Positions 16,845 through 25,514 of a DNA stretch of 64,000 nt are shown here, in pieces (position 1 is the stretch's first letter; the number at the start of each line of letters is the position of its first letter). A program made the position numbers and the translations under genes. This DNA comes from DATKZS01 sp035527835 [NCBI: bacterium]. GTDB taxonomy: Bacteria; RBG-13-61-14. Below the pieces are notes generated by a model that saw nothing but the letters and a program-made list of their open reading frames with translations, was not told the origin of the DNA and ran no database searches. The stretch is from NCBI GenBank assembly GCA_035527835.1, contig DATKZS010000140.1, positions 77,471 through 141,470 of the forward strand, written 5' to 3'.

Positions 16845-18068
16845 ATGAAGCCGTTTCAGCTTTTGTGCAAGCCGACGGCGGGCGATTGCAACCTGGCCTG
16901 CACTTACTGCTTTTACCGCGAGACCACGCCGCATCTGTATCCGGACGAGATTAAGCACCGCATGTCGCCGGAGATCATGGAGGCCATGGTCAAGGATCTG
17001 CTCTCCCACCGCTTTCCCGAGACCATTTTCTGCTGGCAGGGCGGCGAGCCGACGCTCATGGGCCTCTCCTTTTTCGAGGCCGTGATCGAGGCGCAGATGA
17101 AACATGGGAAGGGCGGGCAGGTCGTGGGCAACGCCTTCCAAACCAACGGCATCCTGATTAACGACGACTGGGCGCGCTTTTTTGCCCGCTACCAGATGGT
17201 GGTGGGCCTGTCGCTGGACGGGCCGCGCGAGGTCCACGACCATTTCCGGCAAAATGCCGGCGGCGCCGGGACGTTCGAGCGGGTGATGGAGGCCGCCGAG
17301 CTGCTCCACGCGCGCGGCGTGGCCTTCAACATCCTGTGCGTGGTGAACCGAATGAACCAGGAGCGCGGCCGCGAGGTCTACCGCTTCTTCCGCGCGCACG
17401 GGTTCGATTACATCCAGTTCATTCCCTGCCTGGAGACCGGACCCGACGGATCGGTCATGCCCTTCTCCGCGACGCCCGACGGGCTCGCCCGCTTCCAAGG
17501 CGACGTGTTCGACGAGTACCGGCGCGACGGATTCCCCGCCGTGTCCGAGCGCACCTTCGACGCCGTGCTCAACCTGCACCTGTCCGGCCGGCCCAACGTG
17601 TGCACCTTCGGCGAGCGCTGCGGCGAGTACCTGGTGGTCGAGTACAACGGCGACGTTTACCCCTGCGATTTTTTCGTGGAGCGCGAGTGGCGGCTGGGGA
17701 ACGTGATGGACCGCGGGCTCGCCGAATTTTTCAGCCACCCGCTGATGAAGACGTTCGCCGCGAGGAAGCAGGAGGTGGCCGATGAGTGCCGCGAGTGCGG
17801 CCGCCTTTCGTGGTGCCACGGCGGGTGCCTCAAGGACCGGCTCCCGGACCGAGCGTCCGCCCCGGGCCGCACCTATTTCTGCGAATCGTACCAGGCTTTG
17901 TTTGATGCCACTGACAAGGACATGGCACAATGGGCGGACGAGATCAGGGCGCAACAGGCGGCCGAGCAGTCAAGAGTTCAGCCCGCGGCCCGCATCCCCG
18001 GCAGAAACGATCCCTGCCCCTGCGGCAGCGACAAGAAATTCAAGAAATGCTGCGGCCGGGAGTCCTAG
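16845..18068 (+). CDS. Anaerobic sulfatase-maturating enzyme homolog (radical SAM/SPASM) with SEC-C tail
   Basis: The 407-residue protein starts like anSMEs. Cys15, Cys19 and Cys22 form the radical SAM motif CNLACTYC, followed by FYRE. WQGGEPTLMG and GLSLDGP follow. The SPASM region carries the auxiliary-cluster cysteines (CTFGERCGEYL, YPCDFF, CRECGRLSWCHGGCLKDR). Known family members convert a Cys or Ser of sulfatases to formylglycine. The last 20 residues add a SEC-C zinc motif, NDPCPCGSDKKFKKCC. No sulfatase gene is in the window, so the substrate is unknown. The start is shared by a divergent intergenic region with the MCP gene. Confidence 0.88.
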   Translation: MKPFQLLCKPTAGDCNLACTYCFYRETTPHLYPDEIKHRMSPEIMEAMVKDLLSHRFPETIFCWQGGEPTLMGLSFFEAVIEAQMKHGKGGQVVGNAFQTNGILINDDWARFFARYQMVVGLSLDGPREVHDHFRQNAGGAGTFERVMEAAELLHARGVAFNILCVVNRMNQERGREVYRFFRAHGFDYIQFIPCLETGPDGSVMPFSATPDGLARFQGDVFDEYRRDGFPAVSERTFDAVLNLHLSGRPNVCTFGERCGEYLVVEYNGDVYPCDFFVEREWRLGNVMDRGLAEFFSHPLMKTFAARKQEVADECRECGRLSWCHGGCLKDRLPDRASAPGRTYFCESYQALFDATDKDMAQWADEIRAQQAAEQSRVQPAARIPGRNDPCPCGSDKKFKKCCGRES

Positions 18069-18086
18069 TCAGTGAGAAAAATAATC

Positions 18087-18165
18087 AACCACAGATGAAC
18101 ACAGATGAACACAGATGATTAGAAAAAAGTTCTTTATCCGTGTTCATCCGTGTTCATCTGTGGTT
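18087..18165. repeat. Foldback repeat, unit CAGATGAACA
   Basis: Left arm AACCACAGATGAACACAGAT continues with a third unit. The right arm is TCATCCGTGTTCATCTGTGG then TT. It lies between the maturase and ceramidase-like genes. Related copies are at 40323-40417, 54578-54690 and 63155-63232. Confidence 0.9.
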
Positions 18166-18188
18166 TAAAAAAAGGAGAGCCATCAACA

Positions 18189-19445
18189 ATGAAAAAAGCA
18201 ATAATCCTGGTATTGGCGGTTCTGGCGGTTCTGGCGGCATGCAACGCTGGGGCGGCGGAGCTAAAGGCCGGCGTGGGGAGGGCCGAGATCGTGGCGCCGC
18301 CGGGCATGCCGCTGTCCGGCTACGGCGACCGCATCAACAAGCCGAACACGGGAGTGCACGACGCGGTTTACGCGCGGGCGCTGGTGCTGGAATCGGGCGG
18401 CAAACGCGCGGGCGTGGTGAGCGCCGACATTCTGATGATGTCGCGCGAGCTTCACCAGGAGGTGGCGGACCGGGTCAAGGACCTGGACCTCGACTTCCTC
18501 GCCATTTCCTGCACCCACACCCATTACAGCATCGGCGCGTACGTTGACAACAAGGTCGCCGAGATCGCGGTCATGGGCAAGTACGATCCGGCCGCGTTCG
18601 AGATCGTGGCTGACGCCATGGCCCGGGCCGTGCGCGAGGCCGCGGCGGACCAGAGGCCGGCGCATGTTGGCGCGGCTTCCGGCCCGGCTCCCGCGGTGAC
18701 CCATAACCGCCGCCACGAGGGCGGGCCCACTGACCCGGCCATCCGCGTGCTCGGGCTGTGGGACGCGGACGGCAAGCTCATGGCCGTCATCATGAACCAC
18801 GCCATCCACCCCACCACCATGCCCTCGCGGACCACGCTGGTCAGCGGCGACGTGGCCGGCCGGGCCGAGGCCTGGATGGAGGAGCGGCACCCGGGGGCCG
18901 TGGCCATGTTCATGAACGCGGGCCTCGGCGACCAGAGCCCCTACCTCCCCGGCATGAAGGACTCCTGGGAAAAGGTGGCCGCCATCGGCGAACGGATGGC
19001 CGAGCGCTCCGAGCAGATCCTGGACTCGATCCAGCCATCCGCCGACGTGGACCTGACATTGTATGACCGCAAGTTCGACATGCCGTCCGTCTATCTTCGT
19101 CCATCGTTCCAGTGCTGGGGCGGGCTGAACCAGCTCTTCCGGGTCATCGGCGGCGACATGATGCGCAAGGAGGGCGAGGTCATGGGCATCGGCCTCAATC
19201 AAGCGCTCTTCCTGTTTTCCGCCGGCGAGCTGGCCTACCAGGTCCAGGCCGATTTGGAGCAGATGTTCCCGGACCGCCTGGTCTTCGTGGCCGTGCATTC
19301 CAATGATATTTACGGATACGTGGTCACGCCGGAGGACTACAAGACCGGCGGCTACGAGACCTGCATGAGCTTCTACGGCCCGGACTTCGCAACGGTACTG
19401 GAGGACGAGTTCAAGCAAATGGTGGGTGAAGCGCCGAGGATGTGA
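18189..19445 (+). CDS. Neutral/alkaline ceramidase N-terminal-domain lipoprotein
   Basis: The 418-residue protein matches the neutral/alkaline non-lysosomal ceramidase N-terminal family (PF04734): KAGVGRAEIVAPPGMPLSGY at the mature N-terminus, SCTHTHYS with metal-ligand His, MNHAIHPTTM and NAGLGDQSP. Secreted members hydrolyse ceramides or act as alkaline hydrolases, and many bacterial members have unknown substrates. The signal peptide ends in a lipobox-like LAAC, so it is probably lipid-anchored. ATG 18189 has AAAGGAG upstream; the open frame above it lies in the foldback repeat. Confidence 0.85.
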   Translation: MKKAIILVLAVLAVLAACNAGAAELKAGVGRAEIVAPPGMPLSGYGDRINKPNTGVHDAVYARALVLESGGKRAGVVSADILMMSRELHQEVADRVKDLDLDFLAISCTHTHYSIGAYVDNKVAEIAVMGKYDPAAFEIVADAMARAVREAAADQRPAHVGAASGPAPAVTHNRRHEGGPTDPAIRVLGLWDADGKLMAVIMNHAIHPTTMPSRTTLVSGDVAGRAEAWMEERHPGAVAMFMNAGLGDQSPYLPGMKDSWEKVAAIGERMAERSEQILDSIQPSADVDLTLYDRKFDMPSVYLRPSFQCWGGLNQLFRVIGGDMMRKEGEVMGIGLNQALFLFSAGELAYQVQADLEQMFPDRLVFVAVHSNDIYGYVVTPEDYKTGGYETCMSFYGPDFATVLEDEFKQMVGEAPRM

Positions 19446-19477
19446 GGCCGAATTTCCGCGAATTGAGAGATTAATTG

Positions 19478-19546
19478 CACGCAAAGGCGCGAAGGCGCAA
19501 AGTCAAGAATTCTTTTTTTTGCTTTGCGCCTTCGCGCCTTTGCGTG
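19478..19546. repeat. Foldback repeat, unit GCAAAGGCGC
   Basis: CACGCAAAGGCGCGAAGGCG then CAAAG (19478-19502) pairs with GCTTTGCGCCTTCGCGCCTT then TGCGTG (19521-19546). It is a nearly perfect 25-bp stem with an AT-rich loop between convergent genes, and could act as a bidirectional terminator. A relative is at 57564-57635. Confidence 0.9.
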
Positions 19547-19575
19547 AAAATAATTCCTTACAACTTCTCCTTTGT

Positions 19576-20301
19576 TTACCTGATCACGTACCTTCCCTTG
19601 CCATCCACTCTCACCTGCGGCAGCGTGTGGTCCTGCTCGAAGCGGGAATAGATTTTTTCCAGGTCCTGCCAGAACGGCCCGAGTTCCGGGAAGCGCGACG
19701 AGAAGGCGTTGAGCGTGGCCCGGCACGTGGGCTCGCTCATGCGGCAGGGGAAGAGGTGGACCGCGGGCGCGCGGCCGCTTTTTTGTTTGCTGTCGAGTGC
19801 CAGGATATAGAGCTCCTCGATGGGACCGTCCTGGATGGGGATGCAGCCGATGGTGACGCAGTTGCCGTGGATGAAGACGTCGCCGCCGGGGTGGGCATGG
19901 TCGGCGAGGATGCGGTCGGAGGCGTTGGGGTAATTTAGGCCGAGCGACATGTGGTAGCTGCTCCAGGGATTGAACGTTACGATCTTGTACACCCCCTCGG
20001 GCACCTGGCCGTCGCCCTCCCGGCGCTTGGGCCCGAGTGTGCCGGATGAGGCGCAGACCGGATAGGACGCGATCTTCCTGAACTCCGGCGCCGCCCGGTT
20101 GCGTCCCCAGACCTCGAGCTCATGCTCCAGCTTGAAGTGCCGGATGAACACCTGGTATGGCGGGTAAGCGAGGCCCGCGTCCTTCACCTTTTGCTTGAGA
20201 AGATCGCCCTTCTTTGCCCGGGCCTCGGCCACGCGATCACGGGCGCTGGCGGGGACTGAAGAGATGATGAAGGCAAGAATGATTCCCAGAGCTGCAAGCA
20301 T
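19576..20301 (-). CDS. YkuD-family L,D-transpeptidase-like protein
   Basis: The 241-residue protein has a signal peptide or anchor at its N-terminus (MLAALGIILAFIISSVPASA) and a YkuD catalytic motif, FIHGNCVTIGCIPI, with the nucleophile Cys in the TIGC part. Such enzymes cross-link peptidoglycan or attach proteins to it in the periplasm. ATG 20301 is the only good start in the gene body but lacks an RBS. The frame stays open upstream to 20466 through a dispersed repeat (20345-20430), so the original 5' end may have been replaced. It follows pdxA on the same strand. Confidence 0.8.
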   Translation of the reverse strand: MLAALGIILAFIISSVPASARDRVAEARAKKGDLLKQKVKDAGLAYPPYQVFIRHFKLEHELEVWGRNRAAPEFRKIASYPVCASSGTLGPKRREGDGQVPEGVYKIVTFNPWSSYHMSLGLNYPNASDRILADHAHPGGDVFIHGNCVTIGCIPIQDGPIEELYILALDSKQKSGRAPAVHLFPCRMSEPTCRATLNAFSSRFPELGPFWQDLEKIYSRFEQDHTLPQVRVDGKGRYVIR

Positions 20302-20344
20302 GAGAACAATCTTTAGCTTGGGAGACGTCGTCCGGGAATCTCGG

Positions 20345-20430
20345 CCGTCCCTGCCGGGACTTGGCGGTTTTATCGCATCGGGATCCCAGGAATGAATTCC
20401 TGGGCTATTATTCGGCTGTCCCTCCGGGAC
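20345..20430. repeat. Dispersed GTCCC/CCAGGAATTTATTCCTGG-type repeat, copy 2 (inverted)
   Basis: GCCGTCCCTGCCGGGACTTG, the central CCAGGAATGAATTCCTGG and GTCCCTCCGGGAC repeat the modules of the copy at 6944-7035 in opposite orientation. It abuts the 5' end of the YkuD gene. Confidence 0.85.
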
Positions 20431-20482
20431 AAAATGAACGCACCTCACGAAAAAACAACGCTTCATGCAAGATGGGACAACG

Positions 20483-21502
20483 TCAGAGCTTGGCGAGTTT
20501 CACGGCGAGCTTGATGGCTGCGATCATGCTTGCGGGATCGGCCTTTCCTTTCCAGGCGATGTCGGGGGCGGCGCCGTGGGCGGGCGAGGTGCGGATGATG
20601 GGGAGGCCGAGGGTCACGTTGACGGCGCGGCCCATGCCGATGGTCTTGATGGGGATCATGGCTTGGTCGTGGTACATGCAGACCGCGGCGTCATAGGTCT
20701 TGCGGGCGGCGGGAGTGAAGAGCGTGTCGGCCGGGAGCGGGCCGGTGACGCGGGCGCCCTGCGACCGGGCCTCCTTGACCGCGCGCGAGATCACGTCCTT
20801 TTCCTCGCTCCCCAGCAGCCCATCCTCGCCGGCGTGCGGGTTCAGGCCGGAGACCGATATGCGCGGCGACTTGATCCGGAACCGCCTGGCGAGCTCGGAG
20901 CGCACCGTCATGATGGTGGCGAGGATTTTTTCCGGCGTCAGCATCTTGGGCACCAGCGCCAGCGGAGCGTGCACGGTCACGGGAACCACGCGGAAATTCC
21001 CGGCCGCCAGCATCATCACGGCGCGGCCGCCGGTCTGATCCGCGAGCCAGTCGGTATGGCCGGGATAGGGGAAGCCGGCCGCGCTCATCGCGCTCTTGGT
21101 GACGGGCGCGGTCACCAAGGCGGCGCATGACCCATTTATAACCAGCGCCAGCCCGGCCTCCAGGCACTCCCACATGGCACGGCCCTCCGTTGCCCCGGCC
21201 GCGCCGGGAGTGATGGAGCGCAAAGATAGCCCGGACGCGCACAGCATGGCGGCCCTGGCCGGCGGAGCGCTCAATGCCTCTCCGGCGCTCTCGAATATGG
21301 GCATTCGGGCCATGGCCTTTCCGGCCGCGGGTGACGCGAATTTCTTGATGGCGCGGACGATGATCTCGCGGGCGCCGATGATGAGGAACGATGCGGGAGA
21401 GCGGGGGAGGAGTCGTTCGAGGGCCTTGACGATGATTTCAGGTCCGATCCCGCAGGGGTCGCCCATGGTGACGGCGATCCTGGGCAGGGGGCGCGGGCTC
21501 AT
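20483..21502 (-). CDS. pdxA: 4-hydroxythreonine-4-phosphate dehydrogenase PdxA
   Basis: The 339-residue PdxA oxidises 4-phosphohydroxy-L-threonine in DXP-dependent pyridoxal phosphate synthesis. The start PRIAVTMGDPCGIGPEIIVK is a family hallmark. HTDWLADQTGG and MYHDQAMIPIKT carry the metal-binding His, and NVTLGLPIIRTSPAHGAAPD follows. The ATG overlaps the stop of the upstream surA-like gene by 4 bases. Other pyridoxine genes are not in the window. Confidence 0.96.
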   Translation of the reverse strand: MSPRPLPRIAVTMGDPCGIGPEIIVKALERLLPRSPASFLIIGAREIIVRAIKKFASPAAGKAMARMPIFESAGEALSAPPARAAMLCASGLSLRSITPGAAGATEGRAMWECLEAGLALVINGSCAALVTAPVTKSAMSAAGFPYPGHTDWLADQTGGRAVMMLAAGNFRVVPVTVHAPLALVPKMLTPEKILATIMTVRSELARRFRIKSPRISVSGLNPHAGEDGLLGSEEKDVISRAVKEARSQGARVTGPLPADTLFTPAARKTYDAAVCMYHDQAMIPIKTIGMGRAVNVTLGLPIIRTSPAHGAAPDIAWKGKADPASMIAAIKLAVKLAKL

Positions 21503-22500
21503 GGGTTCGGGTATGGCGACACGCCGGGATTGGCGAGCCGGTTTTCGATATAGGTCCTGGCCTTGAGGCGTTCGAGCCAGAGGTCATAGCGCTCCATGGC
21601 TTCCTGCTGGAAGATGATGTCGTGAATCTGGTCCTTGACTTTGTCGAGCGGCACGAGCTGGCCTTTCTTGGTCTCTTCGAGGAGGATGAGGTGCGCGCCC
21701 TTGCCTTGGACGAAGACGGGGCTCATCTCGCCGGGCTGGAGCTTCGAGACCTGGTCGCGGAACTCGGGCAAGAGCTCGGTGATGACGAACCAGCCGAGGT
21801 CGCCGCCGCTGGACGCGGTCGGGCTCTTGGAATATTTTCTGGCCATTTCCTGGAAGTCGGCGCCGGCCGCGATCTGGGCCCGGACGCCCGTAAGGCGCTT
21901 GACCGCCCCGGCCTCGGCGGTGGACCCGTAGGAAATAAAGGGAATGAAGATGTGCCTTAAATGGAGCGTGTCCTTCTCCGTGAATCTCTCGGGGTGCTGA
22001 GTGTAATAGGACTGGATTTCCTCGTCCGTGACCTCGATCTCGCTGCGCACTTCCTGGCTGATGAGGCGGAAGGTGATGAGCTGGTCCTTCACCTCATTGC
22101 GGTACTGGTCCATGGTGATGCCCTGCAACAAGAGCGCGCGCTCGAAGTCCTGCTCGGAGAGGCCCAGGCTCTCGCGCTTGCGGTCAATGGCCTTCTCGAC
22201 CTCCAACGCGTCCACGTGGATGCCCTGCTTCTTGACTTCCTGCTCGATCACCTTGTGCTTGACCATCTCGTCCAGGTACTGTTCCCGGGTCAGTTTCCGG
22301 GCCGATTCGCCGGACAGAGGGTCAGGAGTCATCAGGCCGAGCTCGTCGGTGGCATAAACGGTATTGAGCTCCTGTTCCGTGATGACCACGTCGCCCACCA
22401 CCGCCACGATCCGGTCCACCACCTCGGCGCAGAGGATGAGCGCGAGGCCCACAAGCGCCGCGCCTTTCCAGAGGGAGGCGCTATGAAAGGATTTTTTCAC
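21499..22500 (-). CDS. SurA-type periplasmic peptidyl-prolyl isomerase/chaperone
   Basis: The 333-residue protein has a signal sequence (WKGAALVGLALILCAE), a SurA-like N-terminal chaperone domain starting VVDRIVAVVGDVVITEQEL, and one parvulin (PpiC) domain (LHLRHIFIP, YSKSPTASSGGDLGWF, LPEFRDQVSKLQPGEMS). It probably chaperones outer-membrane proteins. GTG 22500 is chosen because it precedes the signal peptide and lies 10 bases after the stop of the upstream gene. The pdxA-surA pairing resembles the surA-pdxA linkage of other Gram-negatives. Confidence 0.88.
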   Translation of the reverse strand: MKKSFHSASLWKGAALVGLALILCAEVVDRIVAVVGDVVITEQELNTVYATDELGLMTPDPLSGESARKLTREQYLDEMVKHKVIEQEVKKQGIHVDALEVEKAIDRKRESLGLSEQDFERALLLQGITMDQYRNEVKDQLITFRLISQEVRSEIEVTDEEIQSYYTQHPERFTEKDTLHLRHIFIPFISYGSTAEAGAVKRLTGVRAQIAAGADFQEMARKYSKSPTASSGGDLGWFVITELLPEFRDQVSKLQPGEMSPVFVQGKGAHLILLEETKKGQLVPLDKVKDQIHDIIFQQEAMERYDLWLERLKARTYIENRLANPGVSPYPNP

Positions 22501-22510
22501 GGCTTTATTT

Positions 22511-23524
22511 TTATCCGCCGGAGGCGGTATCCCCGGTCTTGACCGACGCTCCGGGCATGGGCTCCGGCTTTGGCGGGGCCGGCGGCTGGGCTGTTGATCC
22601 GGGCTCGACGCCCGATCCGGGCTCAACCGAGTTGCCCGCCTGGGCCGCGATGGCCTTCTTCAGGTTGTCGAAAAGATACTGGAGAGCTTCATCGTTTCTG
22701 GTGATGACGTTGTCGCCGCGGCTGTTGAGCTCGTTGGAGTAGGAGCGGACCACCTCGTCCATTTTCCGGTCGCGCAGGGCCCCGCGCAGCTGCGGGCCGA
22801 GCCCGCGCGGGTCGAGGTTGCCGGACGGCTCCACCAACTGGAAGATGTACCAGCCATTCCCGCCCTCGACCGGCTCCGTGAATTCACCGGGCTGCTTCAG
22901 GCCGAACACGGCCTCCGCGGCCTGGAACCCGGCCATGTTCTGGATGGTTTCGTGCGTCACGTATCCCATCTCGCCGCCGTCGGCCGCGTTGCCCGCCTCG
23001 GAGCGGGCCTGGGCTGTTTCCCGGAAGTCCGCGCCGCCCTTGAGCTCATCGTACGCCGCCTTGGCTTTTTCCCCGGCCTTGGCCTTGGCCTTGCCAGTGG
23101 CGTTTTCCGGGAACTTGACCAGGATGAAGCGGAGCCGGATGAAATTCTCCTGGAAATAACGGTAGATGTCCGCGTCGGAAACGGCCTTGTCCAACAGCGC
23201 CCCCACCAGGATGCGCTGGCGGGACATGACGATCTGCTCCTTGACCGACGGGTCCTCGTCAAGGCGCCGCCGCTGGGCCTCCTGGGCCATCAGCTTCCAC
23301 GTCACCACCTCGTCCAGCAGCTTCTTCGTGCCATCCACCCCGCTGTACGCCACCTTGTCCTCGTCCGAGAGCATGGACCAGGCCCGCTGCAGCTCGCCCA
23401 CCTTGATCGGATCGCCGTTCACCGTCATCAGAACGTCGGGACCCGTCTCCTCCGTCTTTTTGCAGCCACAGAATAGGGCCGCGCCCACCGCGCCCGCCAA
23501 CAGCCACACCAAAACCCGCTTCAT
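22511..23524 (-). CDS. PrsA/SurA-like peptidyl-prolyl isomerase (probable lipoprotein)
   Basis: The 337-residue protein has a signal peptide with a Cys-rich end (ALFCGCKK, lipobox-like), a SurA_N-like helical region starting LMTVNGDPIKVGEL, and a parvulin domain (FILVKFP, ADFRETAQARSEAGNAADGG, GEMGYV). A Pro-rich C-terminal tail contains a doubled VEPGSGVEPGS segment. It is probably a periplasmic foldase working alongside the downstream SurA-type protein. Its ATG overlaps the stop of the upstream small Cys-rich gene in ATGA, so translation is coupled. Confidence 0.85.
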   Translation of the reverse strand: MKRVLVWLLAGAVGAALFCGCKKTEETGPDVLMTVNGDPIKVGELQRAWSMLSDEDKVAYSGVDGTKKLLDEVVTWKLMAQEAQRRRLDEDPSVKEQIVMSRQRILVGALLDKAVSDADIYRYFQENFIRLRFILVKFPENATGKAKAKAGEKAKAAYDELKGGADFRETAQARSEAGNAADGGEMGYVTHETIQNMAGFQAAEAVFGLKQPGEFTEPVEGGNGWYIFQLVEPSGNLDPRGLGPQLRGALRDRKMDEVVRSYSNELNSRGDNVITRNDEALQYLFDNLKKAIAAQAGNSVEPGSGVEPGSTAQPPAPPKPEPMPGASVKTGDTASGG

Positions 23525-23748
23525 GCCTTGGCCTCCTCCTCCGCCTTCTTCAAGTACTCGCTCTTGTAGTGGGCCTCGCAATAGGCTTTGAGGAAGCGCC
23601 GCTTACGGCAGCCCTCGGCCTTGCAGATCTTGTAGCGGGTCTTGCCGTACTCGCCCTTGCGCCATTTATTGTAATGGATCCTGCAGTAGCCCTTGGCCCG
23701 AACCGCCCGCTTGCACCCCCCGATCTTGCACGCTTGTGTTTTTGCCAC
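23521..23748 (-). CDS. Small double Cys/His zinc-finger-like protein
   Basis: The 75-residue basic protein holds two copies of a C-x4-C-x8-C-x2-H module: CKIGGCKRAVRAKGYCRIH and CKAEGCRKRRFLKAYCEAH. Both modules look able to bind a metal and possibly nucleic acid. GTG 23748 is chosen because GGAGG lies 7 bases upstream; a TTG at 23754 would be too close. It is the first gene of the foldase-pdxA operon, so it might regulate it, but no function is known to me. Confidence 0.75.
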   Translation of the reverse strand: MAKTQACKIGGCKRAVRAKGYCRIHYNKWRKGEYGKTRYKICKAEGCRKRRFLKAYCEAHYKSEYLKKAEEEAKA

Positions 23749-24005
23749 CCCCAAATCCTCCCTTAAAATCTATTTTTTTTTCGAGTCAGTGAGACCACGG
23801 AAATCCGTATTTTGATCCCGAACTTCACCGGAAATCAAACGTTGATCTTAAAAGGCCATGAAAACCGGCCCGGACCCAACGGTTAATAATACAGTCCGCT
23901 TCCCGCGGAGTCAACGCGCGGATACAGCAACAATGTTAAGTTGCGAGTCCCGCGTTAAATCTGCCTCCCGCTGCATGCTCTCTCTCTTGAAATAGTTTTT
24001 CCAAG

Positions 24006-25502
24006 TCAGGATGAGCCCCCGCTAAAGACTTTTTTCATTACCAGCAAGCCGTCACCGAAGACCTTGAGCAGGCTGATGATGACCACGATGAATTCCAACC
24101 GGCCGAGGAACATGGCGCTGGTTTCCGCCCATAAAGCGGCGTCCGGCATCTGGGCGGAGGTGACGCCTACTGAGAGGCCGACCGTTCCAACCGATGAGGC
24201 GAACTCAAAAAGGGAGTCGGCAAGGCTAAAGCCACCGGCGCACAAGATAGCGACGCCGACGGCGTAGGTCAGCAGGTACAAGAAGATGAAGACCGCCGCC
24301 TGGCGCACCCTGGCGTCATCCACGAAGACCCGGTGATTGCCCTCCCAGACTGGGCGTTCGAGGACCGCGGTGCGCGGCATGAGGTAACGCTTGATGTCCC
24401 AGAGCAGAAGCTTCCACAGGAGATAGATCCGGAATTGCTTGATGCCGCCGGCGGTGGAACAGGTGCCGCCTCCGATCAGCATCAAAACAATCAGCAGGAG
24501 CACGCCGAAGGAGTTCCAGTTCGTGTAACTGACGGTGGAAAACCCGGTGGTGGTGAGCGCCGAAACCGTCTCGAATAAGGACACTCGGAACGATTTTCCC
24601 AATTGCGGATAGATGGCCCGGCACGTAAGCAGGAACGCCGTGGCAACGGACAATGGAATGAGCACTGCCATCAGGCGGACCTCGCCGTTTCTCGCCACGG
24701 CGCGGAGCTTGCCGCGCCACAGGAACCAGGCGGTTATAAAGCTCATGTTGCCGAGGACCATGAGGGGCAGGGTCACCGCCTCGATGGCCGGCGAATTCCA
24801 GTACCCGATGCTCTCCGGGCGGGTTGAAAACCCTCCGGTGGAAACGGCGGTGAAGGCGTGGTTAAGCGCGTCGAAAAACGACATGCCCGCGATCCGGTAG
24901 GCCAGGGTCCCGGCGGCGGCGTAACAGCTATAGATGATCATGACCAGGCGCGCGGACTGGCGGACGTGCGGGACGAGCTGGTCGCTTCGCCCTTCTGCGG
25001 TCGAGATGCCGACGCCGATGGGACCCATGATGGCCGACATCATGATGATGGCGAGGCCCGCCCCGCCGGCCAATTGCATGACGCTGCGCCACAGCAGCAC
25101 CATCGGGCCTGCCCGGGTCACGTCCACGACCGAAAGGCCGGTGGTGGTCCAGCCGCTCACCGATTCAAACACGGCCCGGGAGAACGAAAGCCGCAGGACC
25201 GACATAAAAGGGAGCGCCGAGAAGAGGATGACCACGACCCAACTGACGAGGACGATGACGCCGCCTTCCTGGACCGAGAGCGTGACGGTGGAAGCGGGAC
25301 GAAACAGCCTCCATAAAAGCACCCCGAACAGGCCAAGGCCGCCCGCGGGGAACAAAAATGCCGGGGCTTTTACCGCTTCCTCGGGATACGCCAGGATGGC
25401 GGCCAACGGCGTGACCATGACCGCGGCGCAAATCAGCAGGATAATGCCGACGGATGAGAGGATCGCCGCATAGCGTTGCTTGAGATATTGCTTTTCCCGC
25501 AA
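24006..25502 (-). CDS. trkH: TrkH-type potassium uptake channel subunit
   Basis: The 498-residue polytopic membrane protein has the four filter loops of the Trk/Ktr superfamily (SGWTTTGLSVVD, TAVSTGGFSTRP, SALTTTGFSTVS, SSVGTVGLSVGV), each with the conserved Gly. It conducts K+ with RCK subunits encoded directly upstream. The start is TTG 25502 with GGAG 9 bases before it. It is the last gene of the kinase-regulator-RCK-RCK-TrkH cluster. Confidence 0.93.
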   Translation of the reverse strand: MREKQYLKQRYAAILSSVGIILLICAAVMVTPLAAILAYPEEAVKAPAFLFPAGGLGLFGVLLWRLFRPASTVTLSVQEGGVIVLVSWVVVILFSALPFMSVLRLSFSRAVFESVSGWTTTGLSVVDVTRAGPMVLLWRSVMQLAGGAGLAIIMMSAIMGPIGVGISTAEGRSDQLVPHVRQSARLVMIIYSCYAAAGTLAYRIAGMSFFDALNHAFTAVSTGGFSTRPESIGYWNSPAIEAVTLPLMVLGNMSFITAWFLWRGKLRAVARNGEVRLMAVLIPLSVATAFLLTCRAIYPQLGKSFRVSLFETVSALTTTGFSTVSYTNWNSFGVLLLIVLMLIGGGTCSTAGGIKQFRIYLLWKLLLWDIKRYLMPRTAVLERPVWEGNHRVFVDDARVRQAAVFIFLYLLTYAVGVAILCAGGFSLADSLFEFASSVGTVGLSVGVTSAQMPDAALWAETSAMFLGRLEFIVVIISLLKVFGDGLLVMKKVFSGGSS

Positions 25503-25514
25503 GACCCGGCTCCT

